Source: Lutraria lutraria
Lineage: Eukaryota > Mollusca > Bivalvia > Venerida > Mactridae
DNA length: 64,000 bases
Assembly (NCBI GenBank): GCA_964023205.1
Contig: OZ026842.1
Coordinates: 6,424,408-6,488,407, forward strand
Reading direction: 5' to 3'
Shown here one piece after another: positions 12,050 to 24,761 of the stretch (its first letter is position 1; the number at the start of each line of letters is the position of its first letter). The translations under genes were made by a program, and so were the position numbers. The notes below the pieces were generated by a model. It was not told where the DNA came from and did not search any database. It saw only the letters and a program-made list of their open reading frames with translations.

Positions 12050-15030
12050 ACCATAATTTTTTAATACTGTCAAAGAATTGTCTCGGCAGCCATTGTAGTC
12101 CAAGGTAGCTGGCAAGGATAAATGCCCGCCACGATATCACTGAGTTTTGTTGAAAATGACGTTAAATCCGATGAAATATATATGTATCTCGGACGAGAAG
12201 ATCCGTGACTAATTTTTAGAACTTATGGCACGACACTTTTGCTAAAATTGTAAATGTTTATTCTATATAATTTTATATGAACGTTAGAGCAATAAAATAT
12301 AATTAAAAATAATGTACTACATAACGAAACTATTTTGTCTGTTGGCTGTGTTTGGTTAGAAATGTTTGGAGGAGTTTGAAGGTGTCTGGAGGACTTAGTT
12401 GGAGTTTGTAGGAGCGAGAAGGAGTCGAACATTAAGGAAAAGTCTGTTATCATGCGGCAGTAGTTTAAAGTACACTAATTTCGCGACGAGAAGCCAGGAC
12501 TGGAGGTGATGTTTTGAAATTGTCATCTGTACATATTCGTGCATTACATCGATGTCTACGTGGTTCTTAAGTTGTTTACAGAATGGTAGGTCTTTGCATT
12601 CTTTTACGACCCAAGTACTTTGACGAATATTGTGCGAGATCGGTGTTTGTTAAGTTGATTTGTCGACAAAAATGTTCATAATTTTAACTACTGTCATTTG
12701 GCAGACTGTCGGAACTAAATGAGTTGAGGCCATATCGTAACAATAACTCAAATGCATGACGTCACTTCAGATCGAGGGGAATCATCACATTCTTGTGTTT
12801 GTAAGCTTATGATGTACCATAAAGTCTTTCATTTAAATTAATGACTACCAAGTAAAAGAATTTCATAAGTTTAGAAACAAGTAAATATATGTTTAATCTT
12901 TATAACTACTAAAACGCTTGTTACGAGCAAAGCAAAATGGAGCAGAAAATAGGACGTTGAATTTGCGGTAGGTTAATGTTTTCTATGGCATACAGACTGT
13001 TTTAAAATGTAGATCCAGGTTGAGATTAAACAAATGGCTAATAAAGTGCCTAAGTAGTCTTAGTAGACTTTTTAAATATTCATTAAATGGGGAAGTGAAT
13101 ATACGGATCGCTAATATTTGTTAATGGCTTATTATTCTTTTTTATTGGACGTTTTACTTTTTTATTATTAATGTACATGTATATGATAAGTGGATAAAAA
13201 TTTAGTATTTATTAATGATAATTCACGATTTAGAACTAGGCGTGTGGAAATGGTGAACTTAGTGTGTACTGTATTATTTTGTACACAAAGTACTATCAAG
13301 ATCATTACCGGGCACATTACCGGGCACATGTCCCAGGTTATTAATATCTTCATCAACATTGTTTTAGATTTATTAACAGTAGGCCAGAACAATTAATGCG
13401 TTCCTATTGAGTTACGCGGATGGAGGATGTTGCGAAGATTACAACCACAAGACTACGAGTAATCCTTCCAGTTGACAGTTGTTTGCCTCGGTTACCTATG
13501 TTATAACAACACAGCGAATGTTAAGATTCTACAAAAATATCCTGGTAAATCAGACTTGGTGAAATGTCTTTTGAAATCCTTTGAAAACAAACTGCAAGCA
13601 TTATAGTTTTAGACTACCCGAAATATTCCAAGAAAAAAAATAACACACGTTGTGAGATTTTACTTCATTTTTTTTTCATTCTATTGACTCAGTACAATAA
13701 TTGTTTAAACTGTACCGGTGTGCCGAGCACAACATCACACTTACTCTCTGGTACGCTAGAAAATACATATTAAAAAGGGAATTATAAACATAATTATATG
13801 ACAATACAATCAACAACAACCATGCATAACAAGCTGATTGATCAGGGCCTCTATATTGTAACATAACAATCAAGCCGACGAGAATTAACTGCCGTATCAG
13901 GGAGTACAAGTGAATAACATCACCGAACACAAGCTAAAGAAAAGGAACAAGCGATAATTTGTATTAAATTCAATATGCCAGCTTGCCCATGAGGAAAAAC
14001 AACATGTTGTACTTTGTGTATACGTATTTTTCAAATATCTCTGCTTATAATATACATGTAGTATATACAAAGTAAATCATCATACTTGTTAGCCAAACAC
14101 ACATGAAACATTAATCAAATGGCACTGATACCAAGTTTCGAAAAAAAACAAAAAAACATAGATATCAACAGGGAAATAGCACAACAATATTTAGCAGAAT
14201 GTAATGATAATTAGAGAACGAAACATTAAAACGTCGTATTAGACAAAACACCGACTTTCATAAAAATCAAAAACAAAATAAAGACACTTTTGAAAATGGA
14301 AAACATCGACGTGTGGCGCCGAAAAAACGAACAAATTTTATATTGGTCTTAAACGGACTTGAATATATTTTGTCTCTAGACATTGAGCACTGCAACATGA
14401 TGTAATGAATATATGTACCGGCAATGAGTACTCAAAGATCAATATGATCGAATGCAAAAGTTAAAATACATAGATATTGATAATGGTAGGTTTCGCTAAA
14501 TACCAGAAAGCCACTCGAATAATATAATTAACGTAAATGACTCTGACTTGAGCAATGCAAAGCAGCGATAATTATTGAGTTGTTGACGTTAAATTAATAC
14601 CCCGTTTTACGTAACGGGGTGATAAAACCTTCTTATCATTCATTTGAAAAATCTGATAACTGCCAGAGTACATTTTCTGGATCGATTCCTCAGAAGATTA
14701 CTCCCTACGCATGAATTGCAAATCCTATTACGAAGTCCTTATTAATAACATAATTGTCAGTGCCATGACAACAAAGAAACAAAGTATCAAGTTATGACTG
14801 TTTTCTTGTTTGTTTCTTTGTTTATTTGAGTTTACGCCCCCTTTTACGACCCTTTTTTCAATAGTCATGTAATGAGGCGGACGATTAACTTTGCATCGTT
14901 CCTGGCCCCGAGGTTATAAAACTTGAGAACGGCCTCCAAGCTCAAAGCTCAGTTTCGTACTCAAAGTATTACGGTTGATCAGATAGAGCTGATTAATGTT
15001 TGAATACATATTCAGATCAATTATGGTGTC
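12050..15030. other. Intergenic, no gene seen
   Basis: AT-rich. Includes a purine-rich stretch of degenerate TTTGGAGGAG-type repeats at about 12355-12430, a short direct repeat ACCGGGCAC at 13307 and 13319, and a small hairpin around 14600-14621 (ACCCCGTT and its complement). No supportable exon. Confidence 0.4.
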
Positions 15031-16345
15031 AGAACAGAACAGAACAGAACAGAACAGATATTTTATTACTTGACTTGAGCCAAGGCTCATCATCATTTAC
15101 ATAATATAAATATATACATAATTTACATGCGACATGGGAGTAAACATAAATAAGTTGTAAACAAAACAGAGGATTAGGAAACTAAATATACAAATTATCA
15201 TTTATATAAAAGCAAAGTATGCAGACATAATATATAATCAACACATCAAAGAGAAGTTAACTAGTCATGTATGAAGATCTTAACAACAGGGCTTCTTTTA
15301 CATATTTCGCTAAGTTAAATAAAACATTTTTATTATTAGATGTTAAAAGTTTAAAAAATTTGTACATGGAAGGTCTTACATAGAAATATCTCTTAATGTA
15401 TTTTTTACGTAGTGATAAATATTTTGGACAAATGCAAATAAAATGAAACTCATCTTCTAGATCTGACTTATCACAAAAAATACAAATTCTTCTTTCACGA
15501 GGTATGAAATTATTTGAAGTTCGGCCTGTTTGTATCATTAAAGGATGCACAGATAGTCTTAATCTACAAAAATAAAATCTAAGGTCTTTCGGAAGAATAT
15601 CAAGATAGATTTCATAACAAAATGTTTTAAAGTGCTTGTAATTACTTAAAACTGAGCTTTTATCAATATTAGTAGCCCATTCTTGTTTATAGCAATCTAG
15701 AATTCGATTTTTAAAAATCAAAGGGAACTGTTTAGTATCCACAGAAAAATTTAGATCAAAGACATACGAAAATCCATAGTTATCAAGTAAGGTTTTAACA
15801 TTGTAGACCCAATTTTTATAACCATTTTGGCAATCATCTAAACTTTGCAAATACATTGTTTTAATAATAATATTGTCTGAATGTTTAATCTTAGACCAAT
15901 ACTTGATAATACGAACATACCGTGAAAGGTACAGTGGATAACGCCCAAGTTCACCATATATTCCAACTATACATGTATTCTTTTTAACATTTAAAAGACG
16001 ACGACAAAATTTTTAATGTACCCGTTCAATTTCTTTGGATTTAGTATATCCCCATATTTTTGATGCGTATCCAAGTATAGAGCCTACAAAAGAATCAAAT
16101 AATTGACATAAAATTTTCGGACTTAATTCGAATTTTTTACAATTGAACAACAAAAAATTTAAGGCTTTTAAAGCTTTACCAGTTAAGTGTTCTTGATTTA
16201 AAGCAAAATTACCAGTATAATTAAAAATCGTGCCAAGATAATTAAAATTATCTACAGTTTCTAAATATTGCCCTTCATAATGAATCAATAATATCATTAT
16301 TGTCTGATCACAATTAACTTTGCTTGCTTCATAATTACACTTGAT
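15031..16345 (-). mobile_element. 5'-truncated LINE (RT C-terminus and CCHC-like tail)
   Basis: On the minus strand one frame is open from about 16345 to the stop at 15257, broken by a single TAA near 16010 (ERVH-stop-KFCRRLLNVK). It contains the end of a reverse transcriptase (LKVN-type segment, then NFNYLGTIF and SILGYASKIWG) and the post-RT region (GIYGELGRYPLY). It ends with a zinc-knuckle-like motif, ICIFCDKSDLEDEFHFICICP. The 3' UTR ends in repeated AGAAC units at 15031-15057 (complement GTTCT), the element's tail. The 5' truncation removed the endonuclease and the catalytic YADD. With only one stop, it is a fairly young insertion. Confidence 0.9.
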
Positions 16346-17213
16346 TAGCTATCAATTTAGTTCATATACATAATTATATATTATAACAGTGATTGCTTAT
16401 ATATATACATGTAGTTTGATTATATCTTATTAATTGTCCGACGTTTATAATTATTGATAATTAAGCTATTTAAAGCTTATTAAGTTCGTGTTAGTCATTT
16501 GAAACATTGGTTACCGGTATTAATTTGTTTAAATATGTACATAACACATATTGACTGCAATATATTTATACATAATCAAAGTCAAAGTAGGTTATAGGAC
16601 AATTATATACATATTTTTTACGGAAATAAATTCAACCCGCACAATACTTGTTGAGATAATTCACTTGGCATGCACATAGGAATCGCCTCTAAGCTAATAC
16701 CTGCAACCTTAAATGTCAGTGGACGCTTTGTTGCCAGAACAGTTAAACACATATTTGAGAGAAATAAATACACATATATATAGAGAGAGAACAGGCTTTG
16801 CATTTACATCTTCGAACATCAGTTTAACCAACAGTATGACACCTTTAGGTTGTCTATAAACTGTATTTACAGGACAAGAACCGGACATACCAGAACAAAT
16901 ACCGGGGCGCAATAATGCTCAAACTCACCTTATTCTTTCTCTGTTTAAATGTATGCAATTCAGAATGTAGTATTAAATGATGGTCTTATATCAGTTTCCA
17001 ACAATTACAACCTAACTATAATATCTGTATTTGGTATATTAGTAATTCAATAAAATTGATATTAGTCTCTTGCAGGAAATTAGGCTTTTGCCTAAACTGA
17101 AAATGGAGTTTAGAGGCCAGACCCAAAATAGTTCATGCTGGCATGTTTTACATGCTCTTGATAATTAAGGAAACAAAATGAATGGTACAATTTCAGGAAC
17201 TTTCATTGAACTT
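16346..17213. other. Intergenic, 3' of TNF-like gene 1
   Basis: AT-rich; no exon seen. Likely holds the 3' UTR of the minus-strand ligand gene at its right edge. Confidence 0.4.
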
Positions 17214-20200
17214 TTACACGGCATAAATAGCAAAGTAACTATTGTTTATTTCCTTTAATTTGAACCCCTCGTGTTTCGAAGTGGCCACAAACACCCTATC
17301 ATCTTGGCTCAGCTTAAATACAGCGCCAATAGAAGTAGAGATTACGTTCACATCATTCTCAATATGGTCACATTTTGACCTAGCATTTGTAAGAATGCAA
17401 TTCGCATCACTGGATTCGTTTGACCTCAAACAGATGCTGAATTTTAGTGGATTATCGATACCGGACTCGTCGATGGGACAATCCGTTACGAGCTGCGCCG
17501 TCACGTAGTAGATTCCATCTTTTCCAACTACAATGCTGTCGTCTTTACTTACGTGAGTCAATACACTGTTTTTTTCCTCGGACATTGGTTCAGTTAAGTT
17601 CCAGATGATTTTTGACATGTTCTTATCAGGGACTGGATGGAATAGAAATGGTAAGAAATCGTAACGTTTAATGAAATCTATAATTACAATGTAATATCAA
17701 TGATAACTTGAAAGTGTTGATATGAAGACAACCTAAGTAAATGATCACGTGAAATAATTATAATGCCCAAGACAGTGATGGCTTGATTAAAACTTATATG
17801 AACAATCAAAGCATTTAAGCAGCCATTATACCATTAAACGAATAATGTCTATACAATGTTACTAATATTATTCTATGCTTACCTGGCACAACTTGTGGGT
17901 CCATCAACTTGATCCATGGTTTTTGGTCTGTTTCCTTTCGGCAGTCGCCGGCGAGACCGTAATCGAAATCTACAGTCTCTGAAATCATGTAGCAAAGTCA
18001 TCAATTACATTGATTCATATTAGATTAATGGACCGAATATTTAAGTAGCAATCGGGTGTATGTACTTAATTCTTAAGTGAAATATAGAATTCATAAACTC
18101 CCTTTGATCTTGAACGGTCATAAAATTTCTGTTAATTGATCGTTATCAATGAAGAGATACATTATAACAACCAGTTGCGTGTTTAATTAACATCAAAGGG
18201 CTCAACACTAATTCTACTATCTTAAGTGTTAGCTATTGCACAGAATTATTATTACATCGATATCTAATACAATCTATATTTTCATCTGAAATGCCGTATT
18301 TGCCTAATCCCATAGGGTAATATTTATACATTTTTAACCCTCAACATTGTTACTCTGTCAAAAAGAAAATGAACCCACCAGGTATGGCGTCGCTATCGTA
18401 CTGATGACTGACAGCCTGAAAAAGATTTGTTTCGATTATTTTTTTTATCCCGAAGTCAACAAAGTCCAATAAGATACTAGAGCTTTGTCATAGGAGTGAC
18501 GAACACCACACACGTCACATTGACTCAGATTGCTTAAAATCTGAGGGGTTATTGGCTTTTTCTTAAAACTACGAACTTGATTTCTTTCGAGGGGCAGTTT
18601 TACTCCCGAGTCTTACGCATGACACATCGTCACATAAAGCATGTTCCAAGTTCTATTTTCCCACCAGTGGTACGCCTTTGATTTCCGGAAACTGGACGAT
18701 AGTTACTGTAACTGTTCAGCTTTCCATTGCCATCACTTGCACGGCGCGCATGAATTTTTATGCGGACCGATATACTTTGGCTTTTGCATCTGCCATGCTA
18801 AACTATTTCTCGATCCATATTGAAATGCAAGTCTATGTAAGTTCAGTTTCTATATGTACTTTCAGTACTTTGATATTCATATGTCGTTAAGACAGGCTTT
18901 GTCGTACGCTTCTAAAGGTAAGATAGTAAGTGTATTCCATAATTATTTATCGATATTATCATTGATACAAACCTGTTGAAAAAAAAGAAATCATGTATTT
19001 CAACTTTACGACAATAATCGATATTATTATATAACAATTAAACCTCCAACATATTCTATGATAGTTTTTGATATATTAATATGTCTGACGGTAAGTCCAT
19101 TATCTAAAAAGAATCATTAAACAGCATGTCCAAATAAATCATAGTTTAAATACAACCATAATCGATATGGCATTGAAATTGAAGACGTATATACTTAATA
19201 TGTATTTGAATTGCACGCATTATTTCAATATGCAATTGACATAACAGAATTAATAGACTTACAAGTGCAAAATGCACTGAAATTTAACAAATATACAGAT
19301 ATAAATTACTGTCGGTCCCGATGGCTTAGTAAAATGATTGTGGTATTGAGAAACTCTTTAGTTAGAGGAATCGAAGGCTAAGTGAAAAAGAAAACAGATT
19401 TAAGTCATTACATCAAATTCACGAAAATAACATATATCCAAGTATACTGTGAGTAAGTACTGACCTTATCTCATTGCGATTGATGATATGCTCTGTTAAA
19501 AAAGACCCCCAAAAAAGACAGAAGGCAGGAAAGAACGAAGAAAAAGAGACGAAATAATGGATGATAAAAAGACAGAAGGCTGATTATGATTATAAATTAA
19601 ATTTATATTGCTTACACTAGTCTTGAATGAACACAAACAAAGGAACCACACTATTGGTCTATGACGACCCTATTTATGTTCGGGTGGTATAAACATTCAC
19701 ATTGAATTCGAAATATTGTATTTCTTCACATGTAAGACATTCCCTTCATGGATTTAAGGATTCATTTTCAGTCAAAGTTAAGAAGTAAGCAACGCTTGGT
19801 AAGTCGAAACATTGTTCCAATGTTTAACTCGAAATACAAGTCAGCAATTCAAAACTTATCGAACACAATTAGATATTTTTTCTGAACAGAACTGGATATC
19901 GTTTCCTTAGAAACTAACGTTATCTATAACAGAACTTACCAAATTCGACAGAGCCGTCAGTACATCACTTCCACGACCAGCAAACTCGGTGTTGTTATTT
20001 TGCAAACTCAATTTGCTTAGTTCCTTTGGTATTTGTTCATGTTTCATGGGTATACGCAATTCTGGTTCGGTTACTTTCAGCTTGGATTTTCTAACCTCAG
20101 ACCAGTAAATGGTGGTGCTCATCAGTGCAATGCATTGTAACACAGCAACAAACATCAGTAATTTTACCAAAACTGCTAGTATCTGTAAACAAGTGTATTC

Positions 20201-22748
20201 TTCATAATTATTATGGATACCGTGAAATTATTTATCTAAGGAAGTGATAGTTAGTGACGATTTACAAGCCTGTCGACATTTTTGTATAGATTTTTACACA
20301 ATATTACTTATTCATTTCAAATCGAAGTCATACAATAGCTATGATAGTATGTTAAACTATTTTTCAGTACTAAGTATAGTTAACACAGAAGGATAGAAAG
20401 TATTAATACTATGTGATCCCTATTTCACCATAGCTCGTGTATAACTGGCATACAGGTATAATGATGTATTCCGCCATGTTTGATAGTAAACTATAGTGAC
20501 ATACAATATCTATACTTCGGATGAATTATTTTTAAAAAGGTAAGATGTCATTGGAATATGCAAATGTCGGTGTCGAATCGGATGATGACCTTTTCATAGC
20601 GTTTGGACTTTGTTGTGCTCATTTTCAGGCATGTCTTGGCTTAAACTGTATAGTATTGATGCCCTAGTTGTAACAATTGCTTGAACAATAAAAAAGTAGC
20701 AGCCACTGGTCGAAACCAGGTGTACTTCCTGTTTGGACAAGTCGCTTGCTTTTCTTTCATGTACATGTAAAATTCCGGCAAATTCGAAAACGGTGCTAAT
20801 TTGATTTGTATATGTTGTATTGAGTTTAACAATGTGTTCTTTATTCTATGGGTGTATTTGGGTTCCTATTGTAATAAAAGATTATAATTTCATTACAACA
20901 TTTTCAGTTCATACAAGTATGAAAGCGTGCGTAATACTACTAACATAAGAATACACAAAAATATGTGTGTGGTGGAATGACAGCCTTGTGGTGGGAATAT
21001 ACGCGCTCTGAATTTGTGTTAAAATTCCGGTTGCTTTTCTTTGCGACAGATAGAGCATACACATTTTCTAGACGAATTATACTTATGAGTATTAGTTTAT
21101 AGTGTCTGTTACTAGTTTGGCTAATCCTGGTCATTTGATTGGCTAATGGTGATGACTGAATCTATTTATAGTTGATAGGTAAGTAAATCATGCAGGCATT
21201 TCTCTGCGATGTTTAACCTACTAGATAAGCTGTTGTGTGGCATAATATCTGAAATGCTATTTGAAGCTCAATGTGGTTGTATCATAGCAGATTATGGAGA
21301 ATTTGTTAACATTTAGGGTTTATTATATTTATAATATTTGATTGATGTAGGGTATGATATTACCTTGTGCTTGTGAACTATATACATGAATTTATTCATT
21401 TGTCAAATACTCATGATTGTCAATATATGTGTATTACTCATATCATGTAAGTATGTTATACTCTCCATAATGGAGGATTGAATAAAATATACAATCAATA
21501 TTCTTAATGAAAAAAAGCAACTTCATACAAAAAACATTCTTGTAATTCGTCTACCTATAACGTTTTGTTATTGTTTTCTTGTTAGTTTCCCGCTCACCTG
21601 ACAGACGCTTTTTCTGCTAACCCCTGGAATTGTTTCTGTTTCGGTCATTTTTGCATCTTTTGTTGGTTGTAACAGAAGTGCGAATTTGATTAATCGGTGT
21701 ATCATATTTCTTATTCTATATAGTTTAACAATTTCAAATGTTAATTTTATATAAACCATTATTAGTCTATCATCAATCTATGATTAAGCTACTTACAGAA
21801 CATGATACTTTTTTTGAGGATTAGCTTGGCCAAATTACTGAAACACGGATATATGACGGGGAAAAACGTACAATGAATTTACTCGTATTGATAAAGCAGA
21901 TAACGATAAGTTTCCGCATTATCATGTAATAAACCATAATTAGGCAACGACGATTAATAGTCCGGACCAAGGACTTTATACTACATCGTTTTAGCGAGGC
22001 TCGATATATGCATATATCACTGTTTAAACTATGTGTCCCTGTTTTGACCTAGTGTATTCTAATAAACGCGCAGTACACAGAATAGATTAGATTAGCCTGA
22101 GTATGCCTGTTTAAATAAATATATATATATATATATATAACTATAAAACGGTGATAACACTAAAATAATCATTGATATACCGAGCTGTTGTACGTATACA
22201 AGTACAAAACATTGTAATCAGGTAGTAATACGGGTATCTCTCTCTGTATATATGTGTTCATAACTACGTAGATTGACCAAATTTGTAAATACATGTACTA
22301 CGTTTAATATTTTGCGAACAGGTTACCGCTGTATACCTTCATAACTATCTCTAAATTTTATTCTACATTGTATTTACATAAACGAGTATGATTTAGAATT
22401 ATTTATAAATTATGTACAAAATTTTATTCTCGAAGTTTGAACTTTGACTATATCAGTTTTGTTACACCTGTGTGATCTTACATACATATTATAACAATAA
22501 CCCTAAGACGTTTGCGTAAATGTTAAACTTTCTTGTTTCGATTTAAATCAGCACATATTTCATTATAATTGTAATAATTATTATTTTCAATTTTAAAAAA
22601 TAATGGCCGCGCATGAATTCGTCAACCTATAAAACACTGCCAGTATTATCAAATCAATAATATAGCCAAATGTAGGTCACAAGTAAACTGTCTGATTTAA
22701 GCTTGTTTTATTTAAAATTCTTACCTTAGTCGAATCATCGCAAGCCAT
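17214..22748 (-). CDS. TNF-superfamily ligand, type II membrane protein (5 exons)
   Basis: Minus-strand exons, 5' to 3', are 22748-22725, 20182-19940, 18415-18379, 17978-17883 and 17632-17214. All introns are GT-AG; the junction phases are 0, 0, 1, 1. Lengths 24+243+37+96+419 give 819 nt, or 272 residues plus stop. The protein starts MACDDSTK (cytoplasmic tail) and has a single membrane segment at about residues 9-29 (ILAVLVKLLMFVAVLQCIALM). A stalk follows, then a C-terminal TNF homology domain: KPWIKLMDP near the exon 4 end, KDGIYYVTAQL at about 171-181, SIGAVFKL at 234-241 and the closing YFAIYAV at 266-272. Family members trimerise and signal through death-domain or TRAF-coupled receptors. 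No furin site is obvious in the stalk. The frame closes exactly across five exons, which argues for a live gene. Confidence 0.85.
18716..18850. repeat. Dispersed repeat, copy A (TNF gene intron 2)
   Basis: Shares GCGCATGAATTTTTATGCGG, a TTTCCAT...TGTCACT block and the TATGTAAGTTCAGTTTC end with copy B at 23098-23235, in the same orientation. Unclassified. Confidence 0.6.
22116..22139. repeat. (TA)n microsatellite
   Basis: Uninterrupted alternating TA/AT run within intron 1 of TNF-like gene 1. Confidence 0.85.
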
Positions 22749-22879
22749 ATTTTCATATCCTAACTCTACACAAAAAGTAACTGATAACTTCAGATGATTT
22801 AAAAAGACTTCGAATTAACAAAGGGGGTTTCAAAAGCGTCATGAAATTTTCGAAAAATGTAAATGAATATTGTGTATTC

Positions 22880-22912
22880 TATTTATAGAATTTTATTCTA
22901 CCGGGACTTCCC
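22880..22912 (-). promoter_or_regulatory. TATA box with adjacent kappaB-like site, TNF-like gene 1
   Basis: On the minus strand TATAAATA occupies 22887-22880, about 130 bp upstream of the start codon at 22748. Fifteen bases further upstream is GGGACTTCCC (plus strand 22903-22912), an exact fit to the kappaB consensus GGGRNNYYCC. The order kappaB, TATA, short 5' UTR, ATG suits a Rel/NF-kappaB-induced gene. Position and fit are seen; function is inferred. Confidence 0.55.
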
Positions 22913-23097
22913 GTTTACACACATATTGAACTCCGATTGATTGAACGCCTCCATGTTTATCGTTCATTTCATGAAACCAACTACTTATAGATGTTTGTTA
23001 TATTCACTTTATTAGCAAATTGAAATGTATAATCGTCATTCGTTCAGTGCAAGTATCAATTCTCATGTGCAAAAATCAATTTTTGAAAACTGAACGA

Positions 23098-23235
23098 TAT
23101 TTCTGCTTTCCATAACTGTCACTCGGTCGGTGCGCATGAATTTTGATGCGGACCAAATTACTTTTATCTACACCCGTTATGCAATTGTTAAACTAGTTCC
23201 CGTTCCATGTTACAGCGTATGTAAGTTCAGTTTCC
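23098..23235. repeat. Dispersed repeat, copy B (upstream of TNF gene 1)
   Basis: Direct-orientation partner of 18716-18850, diverged by point changes and small indels. The two copies lie on either side of the first two exons of the ligand gene. Confidence 0.6.
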
Positions 23236-23424
23236 TTGAGTACTCGTTGGGTGGCTAAAACAATTTGTTTTGTTCATGGATAATTCGTTTTGCACGAAAG
23301 TCAATTAGTATGAATGTAAATTATGCAGAACCTATTTTGTATCTTTAAATCATCGATCCTCCCGTTTTTGTAGTCTGTATATGTGTATCTTGCTTATTAA
23401 TTATAGTGTCACCCCTATTAAAAG

Positions 23425-23632
23425 GGCTAGCCAAGTTGGCTAATGAGACACGGAACCTCCCGTTTAGTTCCCTTCTTAATTGCGAGGTACATGACTGACA
23501 TGGGTCTACGACACCATTATTTTACCCACTTACCGACCGCATCCGTTCTGATCCAGTCTTCTATTGGGTTCAAACTCTCGATCTCTACCCCGAAGGCGGA
23601 CACCCTAACAACTCGACCACGGTTGCGGTAAA
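23425..23632 (-). repeat. tRNA-derived SINE
   Basis: Read on the minus strand the head has an A-box-like CGTGGTCGAGTTGTTAGGG (around 23620-23600) and a B-box-like GAGTTTGAACCC (about 23577-23566), with an unrelated body extending to about 23425. Edges are approximate. Confidence 0.5.
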
Positions 23633-24036
23633 TTTGTTGCAATCTGTCCATTTGCAAAATTCATGTCGCCGACTTAATGACCTTGTTTCGTTAATGTATA
23701 GTGAAAGAATATTCTTTACTTACTAGAAATAGCAGTAAAACAATATGATATGTGACATCGAAGAGTGCATATTATAAAAACGAAAACATATTAATTTTCA
23801 CCCATGAGTCATTGGACCGGATATTAGGTGTATAATTCTTGGATATGAATAAAACATGGATTTTTTTTAAATAAAACGCTTCCCAGAAATACTACCCGGT
23901 AGTTTTCCGAAATCTACCAACCATTATTCCAACCCTACACATAGAAATAAACAAAAAAACTACCCCAAAAAATAAATCGAAATACACAAACATGTATCAA
24001 ATTACCAGTTTGACACACATAAACTTTACCTATGAA

Positions 24037-24756
24037 CACACCGTGTATCCGGATAATAATGCAAATAACGCAGAGGCATGAATTCAAAAATATTTCATAT
24101 TTTTGATATTTTTTTTCAAATATCTACATGAGATATTAAAATTTGTTTATAAGTTAACATCCAGCATTGTTTGTATAATCTTTATGTAGGATGCCATTTT
24201 ATGATTTGATCTCGTTGAATAGAAATCGTCAGATTTGCATTTTAAGTTGTCATTTTCTTGAAAAAATGTTGGTCTTTTGTACGTCTACAGATCTCATTTT
24301 AAATTATTTTGTACTGGCACTAACACAAAATTACGTATAAATTGATATAAATGATTTTGTTTTTATTTGAAAAATAGTTTTACAATTATACACCAAAGAA
24401 AACATGTACAAAATGGTTTGTATCAAGTGAACGCCATCCTGAAAAAACACGTGGATAAAAGAACGCACAAATGGATAGATATCAACGTAGTCATAAACAA
24501 TGACAAAATCTGATATCGAGTATATTAAATTAGTTATCATACTGCCACTAGCATGATTTGTTATATTTAATGTGATGACTATTCAAGATTTATAATCTGA
24601 CAATAGACTAGAATAGAAAATAATGATTTATGTGTATAACTGACTAGTTAAAGCCAAAATTCAGAGAAAAGGATAGATATGTGACTCTGTCCGACTTTTT
24701 TGTTGCTGCGTTGATCGCTACCCGTAGGTGTTTGAGTTATCCGGATACACGGTGTG
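24037..24756. mobile_element. TIR element with 5-bp TSD
   Basis: Perfect 20-nt inverted ends CACACCGTGTATCCGGATAA (24037-24056) and its complement (24737-24756), flanked by ATGAA on both sides (24032-24036, 24757-24761). The 720-bp interior has no coding frame. Confidence 0.85.
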
Positions 24757-24761
24757 ATGAA

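Noticed and set aside
19312..19385. tRNA-like stretch (GATGGCTTAGTAAAATG)
   Set aside because: No cloverleaf could be drawn and the B box is poor; at most a SINE remnant.
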